A DNA stretch of 64,000 nucleotides from Vagococcus lutrae (GCF_003987555.1 NZ_NGJW01000004.1:1-64000), one strand, 5' to 3'; shown: positions 51,000 through 60,502, counted from the stretch's first letter. The notes: generated from the sequence alone by a model not told the origin. Made by a program: numbers and translations.

Positions 51000-51028
51000 T
51001 GAGTTACTTTTTAACACGGATGAGTTAC
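51000..51028. promoter_or_regulatory. Direct repeats TGAGTTAC, candidate LytTR-regulator operator
   Basis: TGAGTTAC occurs at 51000-51007 and again at 51021-51028, exactly 21 bases apart, about two helical turns. They lie 38-66 bases upstream of the cstA -35. Paired direct repeats with this spacing are the usual binding arrangement of LytTR response regulators, and such a regulator is encoded next door. Confidence 0.55.
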
Positions 51029-51053
51029 ATATCAATGTTCATAAAATCACAAT

Positions 51054-51096
51054 AAAAAACAGTACTTAAAAAATTTTCTTTTTTAAGTACTGTTTT
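51054..51096 (-). terminator. Terminator of the LytSR/BtsSR-like operon
   Basis: Arms AACAGTACTTAAAAAA/TTTTTTAAGTACTGTT (16 pairs) with a five-base loop, T-rich on the minus strand. Confidence 0.85.
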
Positions 51097-51098
51097 AA

Positions 51099-51839
51099 TT
51101 AGACGTCTAGGCCTAATATTTCTCTAAATGTTTTTAAATAAGAACGACTTACTGGCACTTTTTGACCGTTGCTCATCGTCACTTGATAGGTCTGATTAAA
51201 CCAAGGTTGAATTTCATATACTTTTTCCAAATTAATCACAAATGCACGATGAACTTGTAAAAAAGGAGGAGTTTCCAACTTTTTCATCAACCCTTTTAAT
51301 GTTTTACTTACAGGATATTCTTTCTGGGCTGTGGTAATGATTGTTTGACCATTTACGACAGTAATCATGATAATATCATCTTTGGCTAACAAGTAAATAG
51401 ATTCATCCACCTTAATGGGCAATTTTGCTGAGGGCTTTTCTCGCTCTTCAATATTTTCCACAACATTTCGACGTTGGTCATGAAAATGTCGTTCAATTCG
51501 CGTCATAACTTCTAAAACACGACTTTGCTCAAAGGGTTTCAAAATATAATCAAATGCTTCTAATTCAAACGCTTTTACCGCATATTCATCATGTGCTGTA
51601 GCAAAAACTATCAAGGGTGGGTCCGCAAGTTCCTTTACTTGTCTTGCTAAAGTTAGACCACTTTCTTGCGTCAATTGAATATCTAAAAATGCCACGTCAA
51701 AGTCTGATTGTTTTAGCACATTCATCGCTTCTACGATACTATCAGCTTCAGTAATATGGTCAACACTCACAATATTTGAAAGTAAATAACTCAGTTCATT
51801 TCGTGCTAGCGGTTCATCATCGACTAATAAAATATTCAT
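51099..51839 (-). CDS. LytTR-family response regulator (BtsR/LytR-like)
   Basis: 246 residues: receiver domain with DDEP at about 7-10, Asp in FDVAFLDIQL and Lys in ILKPFEQ; C-terminal LytTR DNA-binding domain (IYLLAKDDIIMITVVNGQTII, PPFLQVHRAFVINLEKV, VPVSRSYLKTFREIL). The start is ATG 51839, eight bases after AGAAGGGA, sharing one base with the kinase stop codon. It probably activates the adjacent cstA gene. Confidence 0.9.
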   Translation of the reverse strand: MNILLVDDEPLARNELSYLLSNIVSVDHITEADSIVEAMNVLKQSDFDVAFLDIQLTQESGLTLARQVKELADPPLIVFATAHDEYAVKAFELEAFDYILKPFEQSRVLEVMTRIERHFHDQRRNVVENIEEREKPSAKLPIKVDESIYLLAKDDIIMITVVNGQTIITTAQKEYPVSKTLKGLMKKLETPPFLQVHRAFVINLEKVYEIQPWFNQTYQVTMSNGQKVPVSRSYLKTFREILGLDV

Positions 51840-53533
51840 CACATATCTCCCTTCTGAATCGGTATTCGGCAAGATACTGTCGTGCCGAGTGAGGATGTCT
51901 CAAATTTTAATTGAGCAACTTCACCAAATAGTCCAACTAATCGCCGGTTTAAGTTTTCTAAAGCCGAGCCTGTTCCTAAATCTGAGCTGACCGGTTGTCT
52001 TCCAAGTGTTTTTAGACGCGTGTCTTCGATACCTAATCCGTTATCGGAAACCGATAATAATAAATGCTGTGTATCATGCGATAAACTCACTTCAATACGA
52101 TTGTTTTCTTTACGCGTACCAAAAGCATGCTTGAAGGCATTTTCAACCAAAATTTGAATAACAAAAGGTGGTAATAGCGTTTCGGCTAACCCATCCTCTA
52201 TTTGAAAGTCAACGACATAACGATTAGGAAATCGCGCTTGTTCTAAATTAATATAGGCTTGTACTTGTCGCAACTCTTGTTTCAAAGGTATTAAGACATC
52301 GCGCGTTCCTTGCAAATTCGAGCGGAAAAAATGACTCAATTCTAATAGTAATCGTCGCGCTTCTTCACTGTCAACACGTATTAAAGCTGAAACCGTATTT
52401 AAAGCATTGAAGAAGAAATGAGGATTGACTTGCGCTTGTAAGGATTTAATTTCCGCATCTTGTAACAACTTATGTTGAGCTTCCAGTTGCCCTAACGTTA
52501 TTTGCGTTGAAAAAATCGTGCCTAAACCTTCTATCAAACGTTTATCTGCGGAAGTAATGTCCGATGCCTGTTCAAAAAACAATGTGAGATGCCCAATCGA
52601 TTGCTCTTCAGATTTTAAAACGACTTGTAACAATGCTTCTTCAGCTTGCCAAGCATCGTCCACGATTCGCGTACAATCTTTAGATGACTCGGCGTAACGT
52701 GCAAGGATATGTTCGTTTCCTTCGAACGCCAACACGCACTCGCCATTGTCAAGCTGAACACCAGCCACGTCCATTTTTTCAATAAAAACTTTGGCAACTG
52801 ACTCACAAGAATCACGATTAAACCCACTCCTAAAATAAGGAAGGGTCGCATTTGCCAATCCTAAAACATCACTTGTTTGAGCTGCCTTAGCGTGTTCTTC
52901 TAGTTGTAACGATGAGCGAATAATAGACAAAAATATGCCTGTTCCAACTGTATTGACTAAAATCATTGGAATACTAATGAACTTTACTAAATCAATACCA
53001 TGTTCAAATGGACGGCTAAAGGTTAAAATGCACGCCATTTGAACACATTCCATTAACATACCTACTAGCATCGCATACGTTACTTTCGGAAACTCATTTT
53101 CTTTTAAAGACGGCTTCCCAAACCAACCAGCACTCGCACCAATTAGTAAGGAAGAAAGTACGTAGATAAATGCTTGATTGCCCCCTTGAAAGTAACGCAC
53201 AATCGCTGCAATAATGGCGACTACCATGCTAACAATGGGACCTCCTACTAACCCTGCAATGCTAATCGTCAAAACACGCGTGTTAGCTAAAGCAGATTTG
53301 GAGGAAAGCGTGAGACTTGGATTGCTAAAAACTGGCACATTATTCATGATTTCAATACCGCGATAATTACTAATCACAGCAAAAATACCAAATACAATCA
53401 TCAACATCACTTGCGTTTGCCAACGCTGTCGTTGTTTCATTTGTTCTCTAAAGTAAGAAATATTCATGAGTAAATAAGCTAGAATAATAATTAAGCCACC
53501 ACGTTCTAGCATTAATATCGCTAAATTTAGCAT
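51839..53533 (-). CDS. LytS/BtsS-type sensor histidine kinase
   Basis: 564 residues. Five or six N-terminal membrane helices forming a 5TM-5TMR_LYT sensor (residues about 1-200, with the GIEIMNNVPVF and GLVGGPIVSMV segments), a GAF-like middle, then His_kinase with phospho-His in LQAQVNPHFFFNALNTVSALIR and an ATPase domain (PPFVIQILVENAFKHAF, DNGLGI, GTGSALENLNRRL). Relatives sense pyruvate (BtsS, YpdA, B. subtilis LytS). The start is ATG 53533 after TAGGAG. Confidence 0.9.
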   Translation of the reverse strand: MLNLAILMLERGGLIIILAYLLMNISYFREQMKQRQRWQTQVMLMIVFGIFAVISNYRGIEIMNNVPVFSNPSLTLSSKSALANTRVLTISIAGLVGGPIVSMVVAIIAAIVRYFQGGNQAFIYVLSSLLIGASAGWFGKPSLKENEFPKVTYAMLVGMLMECVQMACILTFSRPFEHGIDLVKFISIPMILVNTVGTGIFLSIIRSSLQLEEHAKAAQTSDVLGLANATLPYFRSGFNRDSCESVAKVFIEKMDVAGVQLDNGECVLAFEGNEHILARYAESSKDCTRIVDDAWQAEEALLQVVLKSEEQSIGHLTLFFEQASDITSADKRLIEGLGTIFSTQITLGQLEAQHKLLQDAEIKSLQAQVNPHFFFNALNTVSALIRVDSEEARRLLLELSHFFRSNLQGTRDVLIPLKQELRQVQAYINLEQARFPNRYVVDFQIEDGLAETLLPPFVIQILVENAFKHAFGTRKENNRIEVSLSHDTQHLLLSVSDNGLGIEDTRLKTLGRQPVSSDLGTGSALENLNRRLVGLFGEVAQLKFETSSLGTTVSCRIPIQKGDM

Positions 53534-53556
53534 CTTGTTTTCTCCTAACTTCACTG

Positions 53557-53589
53557 AAAAAAATGCTCATGACGCGTCATGAGCATTTT
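53557..53589 (-). terminator. Terminator of the DEAD-box helicase gene
   Basis: A perfect palindrome AAAATGCTCATGACG/CGTCATGAGCATTTT (15+15) with a T-run extension on the minus strand. Confidence 0.88.
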
Positions 53590-53595
53590 CCAACG

Positions 53596-54954
53596 TTATT
53601 TAGACTGATAGCGTTCTTTCGTCGCTTTCTTTTTCGCTCGAGTCTGTTGACGTTGAGCTACACGACGCTCTTGTTTTTCTTTTTCAGAAATAGCACGCTG
53701 AATTTTTTTCTTATAGCCCGGTTTAATTTTTTTCTTCTTTTTCTTCACCAGTCCCATAATTTGCGGGTCAAGCTCTTTCGCTTGTTTCTCGCGCTTCTTA
53801 CGACGATTACGATCATAAGTATCGACGATTTCACCGCGTTTAATTTCTTTTGGTTGAAACTTAATCCCAAGTTTTTCTAATTCAATAATCGCGCGTTCAT
53901 CGCCCGGCTCATAAAGCGTAACAGCCGTTCCTTCCAAACCATTACGGCCTGTTCGACCCACACGATGAATGAAGAAGTCTAGTTCTTTTGGTACTTCTGC
54001 ATTAATAACATGTGAAACCCCTTCAATATCAATCCCACGTGCCGCTAAGTCTGTTGCCACCACATATTGATAGTCCAAGTTTTGAACTTGACGCATCACT
54101 CGTTTTCGTTCACGAGGAGTAATGTCTCCATGGATTTTCGCAACTTTTAATCCTTGTTCTCTTAAAAACTCAGTAATCTCATCAACCCGAGTTTTAGTGT
54201 TAGCAAAGACAATCGCTAAGTATGGATGACCTTGCTTTAGAACATCATAAATCAGCCAGTTAGCATCTTTCCCTTTGGTTGAAATCAACCAGTTATCAAT
54301 CGTATCCGAAATAACTGTTTTCGATTCCACCACTTCGATATGGGGATTTTCCATGTATTTTTTCAAGAATGGTTTAAGACTCTCAGGTATCGTGGCAGAA
54401 AAGACAAGCATTTGCAATTTTTCAGGCAAGCGACCAGCAATTTGATCGACATCTGCTAGAAATCCCATGTCTAGTGTCATATCCGCTTCATCCACGACAA
54501 AACTCTCAGCCGTATGGACTTTTAACGCTTGCTCATTCATCATATCTAGAATACGGCCTGGCGTTCCGATTACGATATGTGGCTGTTGATTTTCAAGTTT
54601 AGCTAACTGACGCTGTTTATCGGTTCCACCAACATACAAACTAACACGTATCGTTTCTGGTGCATCTGCCACTAACTCGATTGCTTCTTGATAAATCTGA
54701 TTGGCTAGTTCCCGACTCGGTGCTGTGACGACTAATTGAACCTCATCACGAGTAGCATCTATTTTATTCACTAGCGGTAATAAGAAGGTATGCGTTTTTC
54801 CTGAACCAGTCTGTGACTGTCCCACCACACTGCGCCCTTTTTGAATTAAAGGAATTAAGCGTTGTTGTACTTCTGTCGGTTGTTTAAATTGTTTCTTCTC
54901 GATAGCTGCCATTAGAAATGGCGCTAATTGATAATCGGTAAATGTGGACAACAT
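53596..54954 (-). CDS. cshB: DEAD-box RNA helicase, CshB-like
   Basis: 452 residues with all helicase motifs: Q motif near PTEVQQ, motif I SQTGSGKT, Ia TAPSRELA, Ib GTPGR, II DEAD (VVDEADM), III SAT, IV-V IVFANTKT and ATDLAARGIDI, VI HRVGRTGRNG. The C-terminal 70 residues are Lys/Arg-rich, a likely RNA-binding tail. B. subtilis CshB, with which it agrees in length and tail, unwinds RNA in cold and ribosome assembly. The start is ATG 54954. Confidence 0.9.
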   Translation of the reverse strand: MLSTFTDYQLAPFLMAAIEKKQFKQPTEVQQRLIPLIQKGRSVVGQSQTGSGKTHTFLLPLVNKIDATRDEVQLVVTAPSRELANQIYQEAIELVADAPETIRVSLYVGGTDKQRQLAKLENQQPHIVIGTPGRILDMMNEQALKVHTAESFVVDEADMTLDMGFLADVDQIAGRLPEKLQMLVFSATIPESLKPFLKKYMENPHIEVVESKTVISDTIDNWLISTKGKDANWLIYDVLKQGHPYLAIVFANTKTRVDEITEFLREQGLKVAKIHGDITPRERKRVMRQVQNLDYQYVVATDLAARGIDIEGVSHVINAEVPKELDFFIHRVGRTGRNGLEGTAVTLYEPGDERAIIELEKLGIKFQPKEIKRGEIVDTYDRNRRKKREKQAKELDPQIMGLVKKKKKKIKPGYKKKIQRAISEKEKQERRVAQRQQTRAKKKATKERYQSK

Positions 54955-55018
54955 TTCCACCTCTTTCTTGTAACGTTATTCTCGTAGCATTATAGCACAA
55001 AAAATGATTTTTACTAAC

Positions 55019-55981
55019 TTATTTCACTAAAAAGATTAAAATAGGAATCACAACTAGGTAGATTAAGAATGTGTATGCTTGCGTCGTCGTCGTGAATTTG
55101 ACATCAGCACCATACTGTTGAGCTAAAATTGGCATAGAATTTTGAGCAGGCATCGCTGACTGAACAATAAACACCTTTAACATTAAGGACGGAATTGGGA
55201 TAGCTAAGGCAAGCAACCAAACAACAATTGGTGACACAAGATACCGACCAACTAAGACACCAAATGTTTCGCGATTCATCTGCAATGACTTAAACCCCGT
55301 TCGATAAATAATCATGCCTATGACAAACATGGATAATGGGGTCGTCAACTGAGCTAAATACTGAGAAAATTGATAAAAAGCGGTAATAAACATACTATCT
55401 GACGTAGCAGGTGTTGGTAATGCTAACATCATCCAAACAAGTCCTAAAATAAACCCTAACATAGCTGGTGACATTAGCATTTTCGTCACCCCTGCAAAGT
55501 TTAATTGCACACGACCTTGTTGTTCAAGATTATCTTGGGCAATTAAATAAATTCCCAACGTCCAAAAAAATGTCGTATTACAGATATAGTAGAGTAACAC
55601 ATAAGGAACTGCTTTTTCACCAAAAATCGCAAGATTAATGGGAAGCCCCATAAAAATGGTGTTAGAAGCAGTAAACATCGTGCGAAACACACCTTGTCGC
55701 GTAGCCGGTACACGTGCCACTTTTACCCATATCGTACTTATGATGAAGGTAATGGCGATTGATAATATCGGCACTAACATACCTGATACAAGCGACATAA
55801 ACTGGTCGCGAGTAAACTGCTTGGTAATATTGAGAAACATACTGAAAGGTAATGCAATATTTAGCACTAACTTGGAAAACAACCCCGTCGTCGTTTCATC
55901 AAACCATCCCTTCCGACTTAACCGATATCCGACTAAAACTAAAGCAAACACAACTAATATATTAAAATATGAAGCTAACAT
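55019..55981 (-). CDS. AEC-family (auxin efflux carrier) transporter
   Basis: 320 residues with about ten membrane helices in two halves. Typical AEC segments are FSKLVLNIALPFSMFLNITKQF, FTASNTIFMGLPINLAIFGEKAVPYVLLYYICNT and the C-terminal SAMPAQNSMPILAQQYGAD. In lactic acid bacteria AEC proteins often transport malate or other carboxylates; here the substrate is open. No terminator is visible behind it. Confidence 0.83.
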   Translation of the reverse strand: MLASYFNILVVFALVLVGYRLSRKGWFDETTTGLFSKLVLNIALPFSMFLNITKQFTRDQFMSLVSGMLVPILSIAITFIISTIWVKVARVPATRQGVFRTMFTASNTIFMGLPINLAIFGEKAVPYVLLYYICNTTFFWTLGIYLIAQDNLEQQGRVQLNFAGVTKMLMSPAMLGFILGLVWMMLALPTPATSDSMFITAFYQFSQYLAQLTTPLSMFVIGMIIYRTGFKSLQMNRETFGVLVGRYLVSPIVVWLLALAIPIPSLMLKVFIVQSAMPAQNSMPILAQQYGADVKFTTTTQAYTFLIYLVVIPILIFLVK

Positions 55982-56033
55982 ACTTGCCCTCTTTTCTCTT
56001 TCTTTCTCTCCTATTGTAGCACGTCAAAAAAAA

Positions 56034-56077
56034 TAGACAAAAAAAACAAAGGAATTCTAATCAGATTCCTTTGTTTC
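56034..56077 (-). terminator. Terminator of the met operon
   Basis: Arms AACAAAGGAAT/ATTCCTTTGTT followed by a run of T on the minus strand, just after the M20 gene. Confidence 0.87.
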
Positions 56078-56097
56078 TACTATAAAGTATGCAATTG

Positions 56098-57288
56098 TTA
56101 CTCTTCTTTCAAATAAGTTAAAGCATATCGTAAGTGATACTGACTTGCTAAAAGCAAGCTACGTTCATCAATATCAAATTTTTCATGATGATGAGCATAG
56201 TGCGTCTTTTCATTTTCAGCATGACGTGTCCCCACACGTCCATATACTCCAGGAGCAATCGCGAGAAAATCAGCAAAGTCATCCGCTCCTAAACTCGGCA
56301 ACTGATTGGTTATCACATTTTCCGCTCCCACAATGTCACTTGCTACCTTCGCTGCTCTTTCTGCAGAGACTGCATCATTAATGAGTGGTGCTGCCGCATC
56401 GTAAACTTCAAATTCAATTTCTGTTCGATGAGCTGACGCTACTTGACGTGCAATCCGTTCGACTGCTTCAACTGCATGCTGGCGGTTTTCGTGACTAAAG
56501 GCTCTCACAGTCCCCTCTATCACCGCGGTATTAGCAACGATATTATAACGCGTACCGGCATCCAACACACCTACAGCGACTACGACTGATTCTAATGGAT
56601 TAATTTCACGAGCAACGATTTTTTGTAGCTCTACAACGATACTTGCTGCTGAAAGCAATGCGTCGCGTCCTAAATCAGGACGTGCAGCATGACCTGAAAC
56701 ACCTTTCACTTTAATCTTGAAAATATCGCATGAAGCATTGGTAGGGCCTGGCACGGCTAAAAGTTTACCAACAGGTACGCTAGAGTCCAAGTGAATCCCA
56801 AAAACCTCATCCACCTCTCCTAATAAGCCACTTTCAACAAATTGACGCGCACCTGCTCCAATTTCCTCAGCTTGTTGAAACGCGATTAATACCGTCCCAG
56901 AAAAAGCCTCACGATAGTCATTTAAAACAAATGCCGTTGCTAAAAGTGACGCCGTATGACCGTCGTGTCCACACGCATGATTTAACCCTTCATGTTGCGA
57001 AGCATACGACGTTCCTGTTTCATCCGGCAACTCTAATGCATCTATATCCGCACGTAATAAAATCGTCTTGCCATTATCTTGGGCACCTTTAATCGTCGCT
57101 AACGTCCCCGTTTCTCCCACTGAAACAAATGGAATGTCTTGTTGCGTGAGTTTTTGTTGAATCCACTCTTTCGTTTGGTACTCTTTTAAACTTGGCTCTG
57201 GATGCTGGTGTAAGTAGCGACGCCATTCAATGATTTGTGGCTCTAATTCTTCAAGTGCTGTCATTAATGTTGTATGTTGGATAGTCAT
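56098..57288 (-). CDS. M20D-family amidohydrolase (N-acyl-L-amino acid hydrolase type)
   Basis: 396 residues. The metal-site motif HACGHDGHTASLL is near residue 100, QQAEEIGAGA near 135, a small dimerisation domain with SGHAARPDLGRDA near 200, and the C-terminal LPSLGADDFADFL. Such enzymes release amino acids from N-acyl conjugates. Start ATG 57288 after AGGGGAAAC, downstream of the metQ stop; the 20-codon upstream extension overlaps metQ. Being last in a Met T-box operon, it may free methionine or a related sulfur amino acid from an N-acyl form (inference). Confidence 0.85.
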   Translation of the reverse strand: MTIQHTTLMTALEELEPQIIEWRRYLHQHPEPSLKEYQTKEWIQQKLTQQDIPFVSVGETGTLATIKGAQDNGKTILLRADIDALELPDETGTSYASQHEGLNHACGHDGHTASLLATAFVLNDYREAFSGTVLIAFQQAEEIGAGARQFVESGLLGEVDEVFGIHLDSSVPVGKLLAVPGPTNASCDIFKIKVKGVSGHAARPDLGRDALLSAASIVVELQKIVAREINPLESVVVAVGVLDAGTRYNIVANTAVIEGTVRAFSHENRQHAVEAVERIARQVASAHRTEIEFEVYDAAAPLINDAVSAERAAKVASDIVGAENVITNQLPSLGADDFADFLAIAPGVYGRVGTRHAENEKTHYAHHHEKFDIDERSLLLASQYHLRYALTYLKEE

Positions 57289-57307
57289 AATAGTTTCCCC
57301 TTTCATT

Positions 57308-58111
57308 TTACCAAGCTGGAATTGAACTTCCTTTTGATGTTTTAGCAATTACTTTTTTTGTACTTTCTTGTTGATAGGCTTTCACTATTTTTTGATACGT
57401 TTCATTCGCTTTGTCTTCTTTACGAGCTACAATAATATTAATATAAGGATCAGATTTCTCGTCTACTGGCTCCAAGAAAACAGCATCTTCTGTCGGTATA
57501 AAGCCTGCATCTACCGCTAATCCACTATTAATAATGGCGATTTTAGCATCTTCCAGTGTTCGAGCTACCTGTGCAGCGTCTAATTCAGTTATTTTTAAAT
57601 TCAAGCGATTTTCAGTCACATCTTTCACCGTAGGAGTCTGAGTGCTATCTTTAGATAGTTTTATTAAACCTGCCGTTTGTAATAAAATTAATGCCCTACC
57701 ACCATTAGTGACATCATTAGGAATCGTGACCTCATCCCCTTCTTTTAACTCATCTAGTGATGTTAACTGAGTGGAGTAAATACCTAAAGGTGCGATGACC
57801 GTTTTGCCGATACTCACTAAGTCCGTTTGATGCTCAGCATTATAATTATCTAAAAAGATTTGATGTTGAAACGAGTTTAAATCTAACTCTCCATCAGCTA
57901 AAGCTGCATTTGGTTGATTGTAATCAGAAAAACTAACAATATCGAGTGTAATATCTTGCTTCTCCAGTTCTTTTTGAACGTGCTCCCATACTTCATTATT
58001 TTCGCCAACCACTCCTATTTTAATAGCATCTTGCTTATTTTTTCCGCCTGCACATCCTACCAAAACTACTGCTAAAACAACCGTGATAATACTACCTAAA
58101 ATTTTCTTCAT
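57308..58111 (-). CDS. metQ: Methionine ABC transporter substrate-binding lipoprotein MetQ
   Basis: 267 residues. Signal peptide with lipobox VGCA (Cys near 20), then the NlpA/MetQ domain (IKIGVVGENNEVWEHV, ELDLNSFQHQIFLDNYN, VTIPNDVTNGGRALILLQTAGLIKL, IINSGLAVDAGF). It delivers methionine to MetNI. It follows metI by 11 bases in the T-box-controlled operon. Confidence 0.94.
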   Translation of the reverse strand: MKKILGSIITVVLAVVLVGCAGGKNKQDAIKIGVVGENNEVWEHVQKELEKQDITLDIVSFSDYNQPNAALADGELDLNSFQHQIFLDNYNAEHQTDLVSIGKTVIAPLGIYSTQLTSLDELKEGDEVTIPNDVTNGGRALILLQTAGLIKLSKDSTQTPTVKDVTENRLNLKITELDAAQVARTLEDAKIAIINSGLAVDAGFIPTEDAVFLEPVDEKSDPYINIIVARKEDKANETYQKIVKAYQQESTKKVIAKTSKGSSIPAW

Positions 58112-58122
58112 CTTCCATTCTC

Positions 58123-58806
58123 CTATTCATGTGTTGTTTTCTTTATAAAATAATTACCAACTAATTGGCTAATAAACACTAAAATTAATAAAATTAACGT
58201 AGCAACCCACGTCACATCATTTTGAAAACGATTATAGCCTCGAGCAATCGCTAAATTTCCTAATCCACCGCCACCAATAGCTCCTGCCATCGCCGTCAGC
58301 CCAATCAGATTGATAATGGTCAGAGCGGATGAGCGAATAATTGCTGGCAATCCTTCTTTCAAATAAACTGTAAAAATAATCTCAACTGGACTCATTCCCA
58401 TTGATTCCGCTGCTTCAACTAAACCGTCATCTACTTCCAAAAGAGCATTTTGAATTTGACGTGAGAAAAAAGGAACAGTACCAATGACTAAAGGAACAAT
58501 TGAAGCTGTCGTCCCAATTCGCGTCCCAACAATCCACTTTGTAACAGGGGCAATAATCGCTATCATAATAACAAACGGAATTGACCGACAAATATTCACT
58601 CCCTTATCTAAGAGATGATAAACAGCCGGCTTTGCTAAAATCCCTTGAGGTGCCGTGACTAAAAGTAAGACCCCTAAAATAATACCTAATATTCCGGCAA
58701 TCAAAGCCGTCACGCCTACCATGTAAAGTGTTTCAAGTGTGCTTTGAATAAACTCGTTTTTTAAAGTCACCACATTCGGTAACCACGCTGCTAATTTTGC
58801 TTCCAT
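58123..58806 (-). CDS. metI: Methionine ABC transporter permease MetI
   Basis: 227 residues with five or six helices. MetI signature LEVDDGLVEAAESMGMSPVEIIFTVYLKEGLP is the EAA coupling loop (about 135-165), and GLTAMAGAIGGGGLG lies in the next helix. It shares one base with the metN end. Confidence 0.95.
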   Translation of the reverse strand: MEAKLAAWLPNVVTLKNEFIQSTLETLYMVGVTALIAGILGIILGVLLLVTAPQGILAKPAVYHLLDKGVNICRSIPFVIMIAIIAPVTKWIVGTRIGTTASIVPLVIGTVPFFSRQIQNALLEVDDGLVEAAESMGMSPVEIIFTVYLKEGLPAIIRSSALTIINLIGLTAMAGAIGGGGLGNLAIARGYNRFQNDVTWVATLILLILVFISQLVGNYFIKKTTHE

Positions 58807-59858
58807 TATTTTTTACCTCCCTTTGTTTGATAGTCAATACGTGTCACAAATACACCCTCTTCAGTTAAATACGTCTTACTCTTTTCAATCGCATCCGGTT
58901 CTCCTGTTAAGACGACTAATAAATTCCCGACCAGTGTTTTTTGAATCACATCGATATCGCCGTATAAAATATTCGCTTTAACATGAAACCTTTCATAAAG
59001 ACTCGCAATTAAAGGCTGATTGGTTTGACTGCCAACATAAGACAAATGAACAAGCTGGTCAGGAGATTGGACGTTTACCATGCTTGGATGTTCATCAATG
59101 GTTTCAATCTGCTTTGCAAAGTGATTCGCCGTTTGGACAAAATCAACCGTTAGTGCTTCTTGAGGTTGGGTAAAGATTTGTAAGATAGGCCCTTGTTCAA
59201 TCACACGTCCATCTTGCATGACAGCTACGCGATCACAAATATCTTTTACTACTTGCATTTCGTGGGTGATTAAAACGATTGTTAACTCTAGTTCTTCATT
59301 TAATTTTTTCAGCAAAGCTAATATATCTTGCGTTGTTTTCGGGTCTAAAGCACTCGTCGCCTCATCACATAACAGCACATCAGGTTCATTAGCCAAGGCA
59401 CGTGCGATTGCCACCCGTTGCTTCTGTCCGCCAGAAAGCTGGCTCGGATATTGCGTCAAATGATCTTGTAACCCAACCAATGCCAGTAACTCTTGAGCCT
59501 TTTTTATCTTTTCACTACGCGAAAGAGAACTATTTTTTAAAGGATACAAAACATTTTCTAAGACCGTTCGCGATGGTAATAAATTAAAATGCTGGAAAAT
59601 CATACCAATTTTCTTACGAGCCTGTCTCAACCCTTTATCAGAAAGTTCTGTTAAGGCTTGTTGATTGACCCACACTTCCCCCGACGTTGGGCGTTGCAAT
59701 AGATTCATCACTCTTACCAATGTGCTTTTACCAGCCCCACTATATCCTACAATGCCGTATACCTCTCCTTTATTAATAGCAAGCGACACATTTTGAACCG
59801 CGTGAATCGTTTTTTTATTGGATTCAAAAGTGACATCGATATTTTTTAATTCAATCAT
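58806..59858 (-). CDS. metN: Methionine ABC transporter ATP-binding protein MetN
   Basis: 350 residues: ABC ATPase with Walker [10 protein letters not shown] near residue 38, Q-loop [16 protein letters not shown], signature LSGGQKQR, Walker [13 protein letters not shown], and a C-terminal NIL domain (about 275-345) that binds methionine and inhibits transport when it is plentiful. First gene of metNIQ; AAGGAGG directly after the proximal T-box terminator. Confidence 0.95.
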   Translation of the reverse strand: MIELKNIDVTFESNKKTIHAVQNVSLAINKGEVYGIVGYSGAGKSTLVRVMNLLQRPTSGEVWVNQQALTELSDKGLRQARKKIGMIFQHFNLLPSRTVLENVLYPLKNSSLSRSEKIKKAQELLALVGLQDHLTQYPSQLSGGQKQRVAIARALANEPDVLLCDEATSALDPKTTQDILALLKKLNEELELTIVLITHEMQVVKDICDRVAVMQDGRVIEQGPILQIFTQPQEALTVDFVQTANHFAKQIETIDEHPSMVNVQSPDQLVHLSYVGSQTNQPLIASLYERFHVKANILYGDIDVIQKTLVGNLLVVLTGEPDAIEKSKTYLTEEGVFVTRIDYQTKGGKK

Positions 59859-59881
59859 TTCATTTCCTCCTTATAATAAAA

Positions 59882-60165
59882 AAAGCGCCCCTCTAAACAG
59901 ACTAACTGTTTAGAAAGGACGCGCTTGCGTGTTACCACCTTTATTTTACTTATCATCACTGATAAATACTCTTCGAGTACGCTTAAAAAAGTTATACTCT
60001 AGCACGATAATGGGTGCACCCAACATAGCCTTACGACGTCTGTCACTCGGTATGTGATACTCCAAGACCATTTTCAAAGACCGCCTATCGTGTCTGCTCT
60101 CACCTTACCAGACTCTCTGTTACGCTGCGACATCTTTTACTTATCTCTTCCTTGTATCTTATTAT
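59882..60165 (-). ncRNA. Proximal T-box leader of metNIQ (Met specifier)
   Basis: Minus strand: stem I with AGTA, AGAGAG and GGTAAGGTGAGA, closed by GATAC/GTATC; the specifier loop TGAAAATGG gives ATG (Met) followed by G. T-box core AGGTGGTAACACGC (complement 59927-59940). Terminator AGCGC…GCGCT with an inner TCTAAACAG/CTGTTTAGA stem and seven T (59879-59925). It comes directly after the terminator of the distal T-box in the same transcript. Confidence 0.9.
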
Positions 60166-60172
60166 TAAAAAT

Positions 60173-60455
60173 AAAAAAATTCGTCCTCGCACTTCAAATA
60201 GAAGTTGCAAGGACGAATGTAGATTCGTGTTACCACCTTGATTTGTTTATTTTTCTCAAAATAAACCTCGACCAGTACACCTATTAGGTAAACTGCGACA
60301 CGATATCGTGTGTCCTATCCGTGAATGGCTTACGCATCCGCGCTCACCTTTCAACTCATCCGAGACCATTTTCAATCATCACTCGCACGATTCTTCACAC
60401 CTACCAGAATCTCTCTTGGCTTTAAGCGACCATTTACTTTTCTCTTCACTTGAGT
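60173..60455 (-). ncRNA. Distal T-box leader of metNIQ (Met specifier)
   Basis: Minus strand: AGTA, AGAGAG and GGTAGGTGTGAAG in stem I, specifier loop TGAAAATGG between closing pairs GAGA/TCTC giving ATG (Met), core AAGGTGGTAACACG (complement 60226-60239), and a strong terminator ATTCGTCCT/AGGACGAAT (60179-60218) with seven T. First of two Met T-boxes in series. Confidence 0.9.
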
Positions 60456-60473
60456 CTATATTGATTAAAATTA

Positions 60474-60502
60474 ACTATACTGAGTTCTTTTAAAAATGTC
60501 AA
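60474..60502 (-). promoter_or_regulatory. Promoter of the metNIQ operon
   Basis: Minus strand TTGACA (60497-60502), 17 bases, TATAGT (60474-60479), just ahead of the distal T-box. No second promoter is obvious between the two T-boxes. Confidence 0.75.

Noticed and set aside
60054-60493. Two small plus-strand open frames
   Set aside because: They lie within the tandem T-box leaders on the opposite strand and have no coding signals.
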